DNA of 64,000 bases from positions 39,611,131 to 39,675,130 of the forward strand of contig NC_065548.1 of assembly GCF_022605725.1 (NCBI RefSeq), read 5' to 3'. Origin of the DNA: Anthonomus grandis grandis (lineage: Eukaryota; Arthropoda; Insecta; Coleoptera; Curculionidae). The translations under genes and the position numbers were made by a program. The number at the start of each line of letters is the position of its first letter. Position 1 is the stretch's first letter. Of this stretch, positions 11,400-22,900 are shown piece after piece. The notes under the pieces are model-generated. The model was not told the origin of the DNA. It saw only the letters and a list, made by a program, of their open reading frames with translations, and did not search any database.

Positions 11400-12830
11400 T
11401 CTTGCTCGGCAATATGGTGTTTTAATTACGTGGCGTTCTCTTTTCTTACCAATAACCACCCCATTCAATAGGAAACATATGCATTACTAGAGGGATAAAA
11501 ATAAGACACAGATATTGGAAGTGCAAAAACAGGGAAGACGATCCGTAAAGGTGTAGTGCGGAATTTATCGATCAAAAATTATAGAACCAATTTTCTTTAA
11601 TAGGAAAGAAAATTTCAATTCAAGAAGATATTTAGATATGTTAAGGAATGAAATACAAGCCCTAATAGAAAATGAAATACCGGCTTACCACCGTGATGAA
11701 TTAATATGGCAAACTATTTTTCAAAACAAAAATCATACCATGTCGGTTTATGACTGACCCATGTTAGCAATAGACAATCAACCCCCCTCAGTCGCAGCAA
11801 AAGCATCGAAGGCAACCCGCGCCCACCGCAGGTCATTTCCCAGCATTTCCTTGCATGTTCACACTTGTCTGTCTACTAGGAACTGTCGTGATTTAAATTT
11901 AAATTTATTTATATTAATAATTTTAAAATTGTCTGGTATGAGATTGTATATGCTGATGGCGTTCAAAATAAAAGATTTCCGAAACATGGCTGTTTTATGT
12001 TGTGGTATAGTAAAAGCATGGCGTGATCTAACGTTAACATTGTGAATTGCTGTGCGTGGTAAGAATTTGGATTTAAGAAGTTGAGATGCTTCCGCCTCAG
12101 TAAGCAATTTATGAACAAAGTTTAAAAGATGGTGTGTCCTTCGGTTTTTCATATTCAGCCAGTTGCATTCAGAGATCAAATGAGAGACATGGTTCCATTT
12201 ACGTATTCCATACAAAACCCACAGCATGCATTTTGTACTTTTTGAATTTTATATTTATCCTCCGCAGTTAGACAAGGCTCGTACAGAAAGTCACAATAAT
12301 TAAAATGCGATAGAACAAGGCTATCACACATCATCTTTTTTAATGGAAAGTTTAATAGTTGTCGGTTGTTATAAATTAATTTTAGAGCTTATGTTCGTAA
12401 GTTAATTGATTAACTATATTAAGATCCGAATTTATTTTTCCGGCAGCTTCCTGAATATCTTGAGGATTGAAAGAAAAATAGATCTGAGTATTATCAGCAT
12501 AGGCATATGTACTACAAAACAAAGGAGCAGTATATACACAATATAAGTAACTTGCTAAACCAAAAGTACAACCGTTAAATAGGGCCAAATGGAACAATCC
12601 CTGGGCCAGCTCAAAGTCCAGATCTTACTGCGTTAGATGTCTTCCTGTTGGTAACGTTAAAGGACACTGTATACAATCAAAGGCTTACTACTGTAAATGA
12701 AGTGCAAAGAATTATTTGAGGCTGTAGCCTACCTAAATTAGGCAGATTTTGTATCCAATGCTATAGAACATTTAGAAGTTGTTTATAACATATGGCAAAA
12801 TGGAGGGCATATTAAAAACTTACATTAGAC
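11400..12830 (+). pseudogene. IS630/Tc1-mariner-type transposase, split by a LINE
   Basis: Two separated parts of one transposase are visible on the plus strand. The left part (about 11400-11755) contains IIEPIFFNRKENFNSRRYL and MLRNEIQALIENEIPAYH, typical of insect IS630-type (DUF4817-associated) transposases just before the second catalytic Asp. The right part (from 12598) resumes with the SPDLTALDVFL block, normally SPDLTPLDFFLWG near the third acidic residue, followed by a KDTVYNQRLTTVNEV-like stretch. A minus-strand LINE fragment lies between. Both halves carry stops and frame changes, and the N-terminal part is missing. Family assignment is from motif recognition only. Confidence 0.65.
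11765..12597 (-). pseudogene. LINE reverse transcriptase C-terminal fragment (CR1/Jockey group)
   Basis: Read on the minus strand, the fragment begins with a degenerate catalytic box (YADNTQIYFSF at about 12500, usually FADDTQ). It continues through the thumb region (KYKIQKVQNACCGF at about 12265) into the conserved tail (11859-12227) with RSRHAFTIPQHKTAMFRKSF and YNLIPDNFKI. The 5' part is missing, as usual for LINE copies, and frames change at least twice. It lies inside the IS630-type transposase and so inserted later than that element. Insertion limits are approximate; no target duplication was identified. Confidence 0.75.
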
Positions 12831-13989
12831 TTTAGTTAGCGTTATGTTGCTTGTTTTTAAGGTTGTTATTTTTTTGCAATTATAATAAATTTATATCACA
12901 GAAGTGGTTAAGATATTATTTTGTAGCTTTGGATACGACAAGCGCGGTTATTAACTATTATTAATTCACAGTTCAGAGTTAAAATTATATCACTCCAATA
13001 AAATTTTAAATATTTTCTACTATTAAATTTGTTTAACTATTAAATTTTGATAGATGACATATTTATATCGATCAATAGCTTTTTTTGCTCTTTTTTAAAA
13101 AAAACTATATGAAATACAGGGTATTCTATTTAAAAAACTGAAATGCGAATTGAAAATTTGAAAATATATCTTATTACCCGACACACCCTGTATATATTTT
13201 AAATACCCCATCACCGTCGTTCAATAAAAGGTAGTCTTCTTAAGTCATGGTAGGAATTTTAATAAAAAGTCTTAATTACCATTACAAAACACTGTATGCC
13301 GATGACATAAATTTGCTAAAACAATAGAAAACCTTAACTTCTGTCTAAACTACACAAAATTCGGATACAAGGAACCTAAAAGTATAAAAATATACGGGGT
13401 GTCTTATTTAAAATTCTGATATTAAAGTCGGTGCAGCACTTTTTAAACACCCTGTATTGATGAAACTCATAGAATTTAAAAATTTGTTTAAAATAAAAAT
13501 ACTTCTATAAGAAAATTTTTTTGCACACCCTGTGGATTCTAAGAAAGGGTATAGGCCCTCAATAAAATTATTTAAAATTTATAAAAATATTTTGTCCATT
13601 ATTTTGAATAAATATTAGAATTTGATAATAATTGGTATTCTATAAAATTAAGGTTTTTTTCGTTCTCGATCTTCTCATGCGAATTTTAAGGAAAATATAA
13701 TAAAAAAAATGTTAATATTTAATTAAAAAAAAACTCCTCCTGAAAAATCTTCTTTAAAATGTGACTTCAGCTAGTTCTGATCTTAAGTGACGATATTTTT
13801 CTCCGAGTCTGCATGTTCTGGTACATGCTCCTCTTTTTTTTTTCAAAATAAAATGCAGTGCTCCGATCCATAAACAGCTTGATAACTTTAATTCGAATCT
13901 TTCATCATTCATACCGTATGTTTTACTAAGAATGGTTCTTGGATCTATCCAGTATTTATATTCCTAGAAAATATTAGTCGTATGGCATA
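12831..13989. other. AT-rich spacer with small terminal-repeat remnants
   Basis: No coding motif is visible. The stretch holds several copies of an ACACCCTGT or ACAGGGTGT-like end (listed separately) and long A/T runs. Confidence 0.5.
13117..13532. repeat. Cluster of CAGGGTGT-type element ends
   Basis: Inverted pairs occur at about 13118/13193 (CAGGGTATTC against ACACACCCTG) and about 13394/13458 (CGGGGTGTCTTATTT against AAACACCCTG), with a further ACACCCTGT near 13525. The first pair is bordered by TA. This is the usual end sequence of IS630/mariner-type elements and their miniature derivatives; the same end is seen at 45331. The spacings (about 70-80 bp) suggest tiny MITE-like copies. Confidence 0.45.
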
Positions 13990-14805
13990 CGATAACATGC
14001 TTAATATTGCTCATTTTGATATAAGAAGGATACAAAAAAAATTTAGGAGTTACTAATAAATATTAATAAGTTAAATATTCTAAATATAGATGTATTAGTT
14101 CTTTTAAAAACTATCTTGGTTGAGAGTCTTGATAAGTATAGAATGGGTTTCGACATTTCACATAATTAATCTCCATTTAATAAAAATGATGGCGTTATAA
14201 TGTCTATAAAACAAAGTCTTTATGCAATATCGAAAATTATTACACTAAGTGAAACAAATCTTCTGCACTTCACTATAAAAATAAATGGCTTTTTTTATAT
14301 TAGTACGGGTGCTTAAAGACTACCCCTAAATTTAATTTTAATATATTTTCATACCTTTAAAACATTTCGCCACTGTCTTACATGACATTTTATGTAACCG
14401 GTTAGAAAAAATAGGTATTCGAAATAGACCACTGAATTTCAGTGAGATTTTCAGTGAGAAAATCATTTGTAAAAAAACATGAAACACAATATGTTCCTCT
14501 AAATATATTAATTCCGAAATTTCACAATATACTGTGTTAGGTCTCATCCCCTTTCTCATATACGCCAATGTCACAAGAGATATATTAGAAGACTGCAGTC
14601 TTCATTCTTTTTCTCATATACACCAATGTCATAGGAGATATGTTAGAAGACTGCAGTATTATCTCCTATGCAGATGATATTGCATGATTATTTTCAGGTA
14701 ATTCCTGGTCTGACTTTATAATCGAACTTTACGATCTATGATTGACTTAACAATAACCTACTTTATGATTTTTACTTCATATCAACCTGGCAGATCAACT
14801 TGGTA
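13990..14805 (+). pseudogene. LINE remnant, endonuclease and RT start (interrupted by piggyBac)
   Basis: Plus-strand pieces of a non-LTR retrotransposon appear in the correct order. An endonuclease start (MLNIAHFDIR at about 13999) leads to INKLNILNIDVLVLLKT, then FNKNDGVIMSIKQSL (about 14180). After a frame change comes reverse-transcriptase sequence with the catalytic box ISYADDIA (about 14660). A direct duplication of about 60 bp (14560 and 14610) sits just before the box. The rest of the gene resumes after the piggyBac insertion at 17429. Many stops; not functional. Confidence 0.7.
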
Positions 14806-14809
14806 TTAA

Positions 14810-17424
14810 CCCTACCTACAATGCATCATGTAGCATATCTGCTACATATAAAATATTGAAGAATTCTATTTTCATTAAATGTTTTATGATACACCTAAAT
14901 GCATAGTGTAGCATACTATATACACACTTTAAATCGGGTTTCGCTTTGCTGGCAATAGATGGCGCAGCAAGTACAGAATTTTAATTCGAATGTCAGCTGT
15001 GCTGTTTTGGCGGTTGGTGTGTGTGTCTGACGTAGTAAATTTGTGTTTTTTTGAACATTTGAAGCGGTTTTGGCAGACAAACTCGATAAATTTGGTAAAT
15101 TAGGTAAGTATTCAAACTATTTGTTATATCAGTGCGTATCCAGAATTTATAAAAATAAATTACTGGGTATTCTAATAAAATGTAGCAAATATGCTACAAC
15201 ATGCATTTTATGATTTTTTTTTAAATCTCAGGGCGATGGACAAAAAAAGGGATTTTCGAAAACCTTTGACAATCCAGGAGTTGGAAAAGTTAGCAGAACG
15301 TTTTCTTGAAAGTGACGATGATCTGGAAGAATTGGACGAAGATAATTTAAGTGAAAACATTGATAATTGCTTAGAATTGGCTGCTCCAAAGTTTCAAGAT
15401 CCTGTGGATTACGCCAATTTGGACATTGAAAATACTCCAATTATTTTTTAGCATGAACTAGATGGTGTAGAACTAACCAATTCGAACGTTGAAAATAATA
15501 ATGAGGCAGATATTGTCGACGAAATAATACCTGAGAATGAAGACGCGAACGGTACAGAAGAAAATATATTTACACTGGATAAAGACGCATTCAAATCTAT
15601 TTGCTGGAAGCAAGCATCTTTTGAACAAAATGTTCAAGGTACAACATTTAGAGGTGATGAAAATCTTCCAACAAATATAATGGAGGTATCAACACCCTAT
15701 CAGTTCTTCAGGTAAAACTTAATAAGTCAATTATTCCTTTGCAGTTTAGTATGTAATTTGTTGATTTTTTTTATAGATACTTTTTTACCGATGAGCTATT
15801 TGAGAAAATCACTGAAGAATCGAACCTTTACAGCAATCAAAAAAATATTTCAAAACCGGCAAATATAACGACTGGAGAAATAAAGAAGTACATTGGTATC
15901 TGCATTTATATGTCGGTAATAAATATGTCAAATATCAGAAGATACTGGTCTGAGGAATATGGATTCGAAAAAATAAAAAACACCATGAGTATCAATCGAT
16001 TTGAAAAAATTCGTGAAATGCTACACTTCAATGATAATACGAAAATGCTTCCTAAAGATCATGCGGATCATGACCGTCTGCATAAATTGAGGCCAGTTAT
16101 CGACTCTTTGAACAAAACGTTCCAAACTGTTCCATTTGAAAAGTGTCTATCTGTAGATGAGCAAATGTGTGCAACAAAGGCCCGACACTACATGAAACAT
16201 TACATGCCACTAAAGCCTCACAAGTGGGGCTATAAATTATATGTTTTTTCTGGTGTTACGGGATATGCGTACCAATTTGAAATATACTCGAGCCAAGAAA
16301 ATTCTGAAAAATACCGTTTTCCAAATGAGCCTGACCTTGGGGCTTCAGCAAACGATGTTATATGCTTGTGCCGGTCAATTCCCAAAAACTGCAATTACAT
16401 TGCCTATTTTGATAATTATTATACAGGAATTCCTCTGATGTCATATTTATTCTCAAATGGCATTCTTTCGCTAGGAACAGTGAGAAGGAATCGTTTGCCC
16501 AACTGCAAATTTTCTAGTGATACTGTTTTCAAAAAAAAAAAAACGCGAGGTTCTTTCGAAGAATATGTGACTTCTTTTCAAAATACTCCTTTTGCCTCAG
16601 TTTTATGGCTGGATAATAAAGCAGTCACATTACTTTCTACATACATGGGTTCTTCTCCAGTTCAAGAAGTGAAAAGGTTTGATAAAAAAGAGAAAAAACG
16701 AGTGGAAGTACCATGTCCAAACTTAGTGTTAGAATATAACAAACATATGGGCGGAGTGGATCTTTTAGATAGTATTTTAGGGCGTTACAAAATCTCAATG
16801 AGAACCAGAAAATGGTACTGCAGAATTTTTTATCATTTAGTTGACATTACCATCATCAACGCATGGCTTCTCTATCGGAGGGTAGAAAGGCAAATAGGAA
16901 CCACAGCCACAATGTCAATGGAAAAATTTCGTGCTAAAATCGCCAATTGTCTGTGCAACGTTGGGCAGAATGATTCAAAAAAGAGGGAAAGCCATCTTCT
17001 TCACTTGACCGAAATTTAGAACAGAAAAAGAAAAAATCATCTTCAACCGCAATTCCTCCAAAAGATGTAAGAACTGACAACTTTGGTCACATTCCGAACT
17101 GGAGTAATACCAGGCAACGATGTAAAATACCCGGCTGCAAAGGATTTTCTTTTATTTTTTGTGAAAAATGCAAAGTTCATCTATGTTTGAATAAAAATAA
17201 AAATTGTTTTGGTAACTTCCATCAATAAACTGTTAAGACCATTTTTCCTTTTTTTTGTATCATAAGTGCGTGTTGTAGCATATGTGATACATTTAAACAA
17301 AATTAAAAAAATATATAATAAAAAAACAAAAGATTTTTTTAAATATTTTTTACCCATTCACAGCACTAATACCTAACCAAAAATATTTTTTTCAAATAAA
17401 TTTAAAAAATCATGCATTGTAGGG
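14810..17424 (+). mobile_element. piggyBac-family transposon, nearly complete
   Basis: The element begins CCCTACCTACAATGCAT and ends ATGCATTGTAGGG, with the canonical target TTAA at 14806-14809 and 17425-17428. It interrupts a LINE whose coding sequence resumes right after it. Length is 2615 bp, normal for the family. It contains a two-exon transposase gene (15236-17228), a 5' untranslated intron and four copies of a subterminal motif built on ATGCAT and TGTAGCATA. TIRs, target site and catalytic residues are all seen directly. It is a young insertion that may have lost function through one stop codon and one frameshift. Confidence 0.93.
15236..17228 (+). pseudogene. piggyBac transposase (DDE, with C-terminal Cys-rich domain), one stop and one frameshift
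   Basis: The enzyme excises and reinserts the element at TTAA sites. I place the start at ATG 15236 (MDKKRDFRKPLT), because a 5' UTR intron with donor GTAAGTA at 15104 and acceptor CTCAG at 15231 precedes it. The N-terminus is acidic (ESDDDLEELDEDN). A coding intron (15712-15776, GTAAAA...TTATAG) splits the codon after the QFF residues. Exon 2 carries three piggyBac acidic blocks: SVDEQM (residue 83 counted from 15910), YFDNYYTG (168) and GGVDLLD (284). The C-terminal Cys/His-rich domain (about 17110-17225, CKIPGCKGF to FHQ) is present but out of frame. Defects are a TAG at 15449-15451 and a shift in the A-run at about 16983. Both could be real or assembly errors. Confidence 0.88.
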
Positions 17425-17428
17425 TTAA

Positions 17429-17790
17429 TGAGATCAATATTTATAGTTCCCAAGACCCTTCCAAATAAAGTTACTTATAATTGCATGAAGATAAAAAAGA
17501 TTGAACAAATAAAAGATCTAGGGGTTATATTGGATCAATATTTAAAGTGAAAGAAACATATTGCTTTTTTAAAAAAAGGAATTCGACAAATATTTTACAA
17601 ATACTACCAACTTCGTGATATTTTAAATCAGAAGTTACTTAAAAAATTTACAATCAGTCCAGTGCTTTTTAACAAACTGCCTGCAGATTTAAAGGTCTAT
17701 GTACAAAAAACTTAAAGGCTAAAATGAAACAGGTTCTGTTAGAAAATCAAATATATTTTGTAGTACTATTAAATGTAAAAACCAAAAAAA
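17429..17790 (+). pseudogene. LINE remnant, RT C-terminus (continues 13990-14805)
   Basis: Right after the piggyBac target site the reading resumes with LINE thumb sequence: KIKKIEQIKDLGVILDQYL at about 17488-17550, then FYKYYQLRDILNQKLL, and the C-terminal LFNKLPADLK block at about 17668. A stop replaces the usual Trp after DQYLK. The join with the 5' part across the transposon is what shows that piggyBac landed inside this LINE. Confidence 0.7.
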
Positions 17791-19880
17791 TACCTCAGAT
17801 CTTGTGAAAGCTCCTGCCAGTTTGCCGTCCGCTTTGTTGCCGTATTCACCTCATCTTTATTACTATAATAATAAATAGTATAAATGTGCCATCTATTAGA
17901 GGAGGTAATTTGCACACAAGCTGTTCTAGCCTAGGCCGATTCCTTTTCTCTGTTCTGTTTACTAGGAATTGTTAGAAATTAATTGCGTTTTTTTATGGTA
18001 TGTTTATTTAAACTTCTAGGTAAAAACAGTTTTCTCTTACTTAATTATTCATATAAGAAATATATTTGAATTTCAATTTGTATATTTAGTTTATTTTTTA
18101 CTATTTAGTTTGTCCTAAATATTTTGTAGGGGTTCTTTTGAAACTAAGAGCTGAATTTTCGGGCATATATTTAAAGTAATAAAAATGGATAGAGGGGGCT
18201 ACTCAATAAATAATATTTTCCTTTATTCATCATAGATAAGTGATGACAATTTTAAATGATTTTTTGTATAATAATGACTACAATAAAAATAAATATTGGA
18301 GAAACAATTTCAATATTTATTCCTTTTTAGATAAAATCGCTTAAACAGATTAATTTAAATAAGAATTTAGTCATTCTATTTTTGTTATAGGCATTTTCTA
18401 AAGTACGAAGAGAAAGAAAATCTTGTGGAAAAAACTTCGGTAAAAGAATAAAAACTTTCCTAATTAGTTTAAGAAGTTCTAAAAACAGGGGAAAATAGAG
18501 CAATCCTGCCGTCAGATTATCTGATATTCTTTAGGATTTACTTCTTGTCCGACAAGTAAGCTTATTTATTTTTATCATTTTATATACCGAGCGAATTACG
18601 TATTTGACTTGGGAATTTATTATTTAGATTAATGAAAATAAAACAAATTAAAAAATTTTATTTAAAAAAAAAATAATTGAAAATTCACACATATATTCCT
18701 TACTTACTTTTACAAGAGACATATTTTAGAAATGTTAGATTCACGTACAGGATTTTAAAAAAATATTTTCTTTCTAAAACTTTTTCAAAATGCTTATAAC
18801 TCAAAAACTAGTCATAATTTCAATTTGAAAATATATACAGGTATTCCTTGAATAATTTGACTATAGAATTATTTCAGGAATCTTCATATTCTGAATAATA
18901 TAAATATTCAGATAAGATAAATAAGACATATATAGAATATGTTGAAGCTGATGTTACCAATGTGATATTGATGACTTAGTACGGTGTAAAATAAGAGACA
19001 AAGTGAGGTTGAATTAACCAAATATACACCATTTGGTTGGGAAACAATAGTGGATGCAGAATGTGGTTGTTCTTCTAAGATTCTAAGGTAAACATAACCA
19101 ACTAGTACGACGGATATTCCAATTTAATTTGTTTCAACTGATAACAATGCCAACTGCCAATGACAGTAACGATAGATTCGGATATGTGCTTTCAAGAAGC
19201 CTCGCTTATTTTGACTCTATTATAGAACACTTTGATATAGAGTTAATATTAAACATTTATTGGAACAAGCCAATTCCATAAAATTAAACCAACATTTGGA
19301 CAAATTAAAAATGTCATTGTAGATAATGATGTGTCTGTCCCTTGTTGTTAATAAAATTTACCTTAAAACATGTTTACGTCATATATGTGGTTATGATTTT
19401 AATATTTGTCAAGACCATCAAAACCTTTTTTGTTATAACTAGGTATCGGAATCTATAGCGAATTCGTATTTTTATATAAATGGAAAAACGGTCGTAGTAA
19501 AAGTCTGATGATTATCAATTAGTTTTTATATGTGCGTATAGTATTAACTTTTATATAAGATTTTGCTTCTAATATCTATATTAATTTAAGGGTATTTTTC
19601 AGTTTTGCAATTGTTATGTTATTTATCCCTTTTCAAACATTTTGCTTACAGAATAATAAATTAGACAAAAAAATTATACAAGGTATGTACATAATTCTGA
19701 AGCAACTAAATAACGTAATTAGTTTACCTTTTTAAAGTTGAATTACATTAAAGAAATAAGGTATTAGTTTATATTGATAACATCACTATTAAATGAATAT
19801 ACTATTGATTTCATTAAATGGTATCTCTAAGGTTAATTAATGTAATTGAAATGTATAAAGTACGTTTTTTGGTTTTTAAA
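17791..19880. other. AT-rich intergenic sequence
   Basis: No open frame with a recognisable motif and no terminal repeats found. A run around 17800-17960 may be LINE 3' untranslated sequence. Confidence 0.5.
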
Positions 19881-19995
19881 ATGGATAATTTGTTAAAGCA
19901 AAGAGTTCGCGTTAATTTTCTTTAACTCACAACTATCAAAAACACAAGTGAATGAATGGTACAAAGCAGTCCTGAAGAGGTTAACGATAGCTCTA
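19881..19995 (+). pseudogene. Mariner-type transposase N-terminal scrap
   Basis: An ATG opens MDNLLKQRVRVNF and, after a frame change, LSKTQVNEWYKAVL follows. This matches the helix-turn-helix start of mariner-family transposases (usually ...QRICVKF... then ...KTQVYEWYKAF...). Nothing catalytic follows in frame. A looser coding-like stretch at 20150-20560 (KKLEVARRQIKDEDLVGHP and EVLDAFLDNARMQIIKLM) could be related, but I cannot assign it. Confidence 0.4.
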
Positions 19996-22900
19996 CTAAA
20001 AGGATTGATGTTTAAAATTTGTACATTAGAGGTAGAGAGCGAGCAGAAGTAGAAATGGACCACAAGTAACTTATAATTTTAAAAATATCCTAATTTTTTT
20101 CCAAAAAATTTCTGGAACAAATATAAGAACGGTCTCAAGACGTACACATACTCTTCGCCTATTAGTTAATAATCAAAAAGCTAGAAGTTGCTAGACGACA
20201 AATTAAGGATGAAGACTTAGTTGGTCATCCATAAGTATTCTTTCACAGCGGAAAATTAAGAGAGACAGTGTAACATAAGTTGTAGTTCAAGATAGAAAAG
20301 AGCCTGGTAAATGAAGAAGAGGTGCTGGATGCCTTTCTGGATAATGCACGTATGCAAATAATAAAACTGATGCCGATTTCCATGATTCTTCGATATTAAT
20401 TTGATACACCGTTCGAAGATGCAGAGAAGAGTTTTCGTGAAAATCTAAAAAGAGATGTTTTATCTATTAGAGAATCTTGCATCGCTGTTCCAGAAAAAAA
20501 AATTTTTTATACTTTAATGTGTAAGGAAGCATAGTAGGAAAGCCTACTATAAACAGCAGATAATATTTGAGAGCCAGGCAACTCTGAAAACACATATTTA
20601 CATCGAACTGGTATAGTACTACTAGAATTAAACAAGCTGGAAAACCGCAATTTAAAAGTTACGTTGATATAGGAGCAAAGCGGTAATGAACTTGCTAGAA
20701 CAGTATCTACAGAACCTGCGTTTATAATATTAAGTTGGGTTTAGAGACAACACCAAATTCACTAGACATAAATGCCACAGAGTAGGGACAACATATTGTA
20801 ATACCTCTTTATATTAAAAAAAATTTTAAAAAAATTAATAGGGTGTTTTAATAATGCGTGTGAAAATATCGTCTAATCCGATGTTAGCAACCAGATCGAA
20901 AACACAGCATATATTGCGCTCTTTATAGAGGCTTAAAACCGTTATTAATAGATTAATATACCACCTATATAAATTTTTATTTATTGTTTTTGGAGCTTTT
21001 ACGTTTTGAATATTGGTTACGGGCAACCCAACGAACGCTATATTTACAAATATTTTTTAGACTTCTGTCAAAACGAATTATATTTCACGACTTAAAAGTG
21101 GTTTTTTTTGATAGCACTATATTTTCATTACGAACTATATTTGAGACATATACAAATGCATAGAGTATGTAGAATCATATAGGATTATAAGGTGCGTTTA
21201 TTCGAGCGTTCAAATTTTTTATAAAATCTTTTAAGCGACTGATAAATCTCTCATTCATAAAAAAAAAACATTTAACACACATAATTTTTTTTAAGTTAAT
21301 GGTTTTGCACAAACTAAATTTAACATAAGAGCAAAATAAAAATAACTCTGTATTTTTATAAAAAGATTTAAAACAGATTTTTGTTGGAATTTCATGGTAA
21401 TTGTGCATTATTTCAACAAATCTCGTTTAACAAACAAAATTAATATATAATCCAAAATAATCTACGATGAAGGTAGGAGAAAGTTTATAGTTACACCATC
21501 ATATATTCTACATATTATTAAAATTCCATACTTATGTGTTTTATATTTATTTATATTGTTTGTCCTGGCTTTGTCGACAAATTTACTAAATTTAAAAAAC
21601 AAAGCATTATATTGACGCTTCGATGTTAGGGTTTAATTAAATTATAAGAATCTATTTATCCCATTATGAGTTTTTCAATTATAGAAATAATAATAATAAT
21701 TACTAAATATGAAATAAAAATAAATTACTATCATATTTTTAGCATGTTTTAGTAATAAATACTAATCTATTAAAAAAATCATATCAAATTTCTTTTTAAA
21801 TGGTTGCATGCAGGATTCCATTAACGTCGAAGCCGCTTCCAATAATGAAAGTTAAAAAATAATAAAATAATTTTTCTATAACGCACAAGGGCTAATGGCG
21901 TTTTCCTTCGAATTATTATCAGTATTGTCAATATAGGCACTTAGTTAAATGAATAATTGAAAGCGATTCTATTGCATTATATATTTAGAAAGCTTTTGTT
22001 TAAGTAATTACAGTAAAGTAACTTTTATGATTTAATGATGATCGAACTTTTTTAGCCACTTACACTTTATAATTGGTTAAAATATATGTCAACCATGTTT
22101 TTTGTTAATTTGTAAGGTATTTATATTGTTTTTCTTAAGTCCGTTTTTGTCTTAAAATGTTTTTGAATAAATAGATTGTTATAATTAACCTATTTTAATT
22201 ACATACAAATTATAAATTGTATATCAAAATATATATTGCTGCGTTAAAATTAATGTAATTTCATGAAAAAAAGGTTATCCATTTTTAGGACATGTATTTT
22301 CAGATAAAGAACCACTTCTGTATAAACTGCTAATCAACTTTTGCATAAACTTCCAATAAAAATTATTACAATTATCTATAAATAACATTTTCTATCAGTT
22401 TTACCTATAAAATAATGGTATTTTGTAAGAAAACATTATTTTTTTATATTCTATATTATATTAATATTATTTTGAGGGTCTAGGCCTTCCTAATAGGCCT
22501 TAAATCTAAGCAAATAAAAAAACCATCAATTATGTGTATATGCAATACCTTTATTTTTTTGTTACACAAAGTAATTAATTAAATCTGTGATTTACACTAT
22601 CAAATGTGCAATGATACTTGCAAAGATATTATAAAGAAGTAAGTGATGTAAAAAATGTAAACTCTGTATATAGGGGTTGTTAAAATAAATGAAAAGCATA
22701 AAACCCTATGTTTGCTTGTAGTATATTCAAAATATCAATTAAAATTAATATTAAAAAAGCATTATTATAATGCTAATCAATATAGATTTGGTTTTTAATG
22801 GAGTGTGATTTGCATCATGTTTCTTAACTCTCAAAATATTACAATAAATAAGAATATTATGTGACTTGTAAATATTTTATTTAAGTTAAGATTTATAAGC

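Noticed and set aside
15228..15440. Minus-strand frame opposite the piggyBac N-terminus
   Set aside because: Shadow of the real transposase exon on the other strand.
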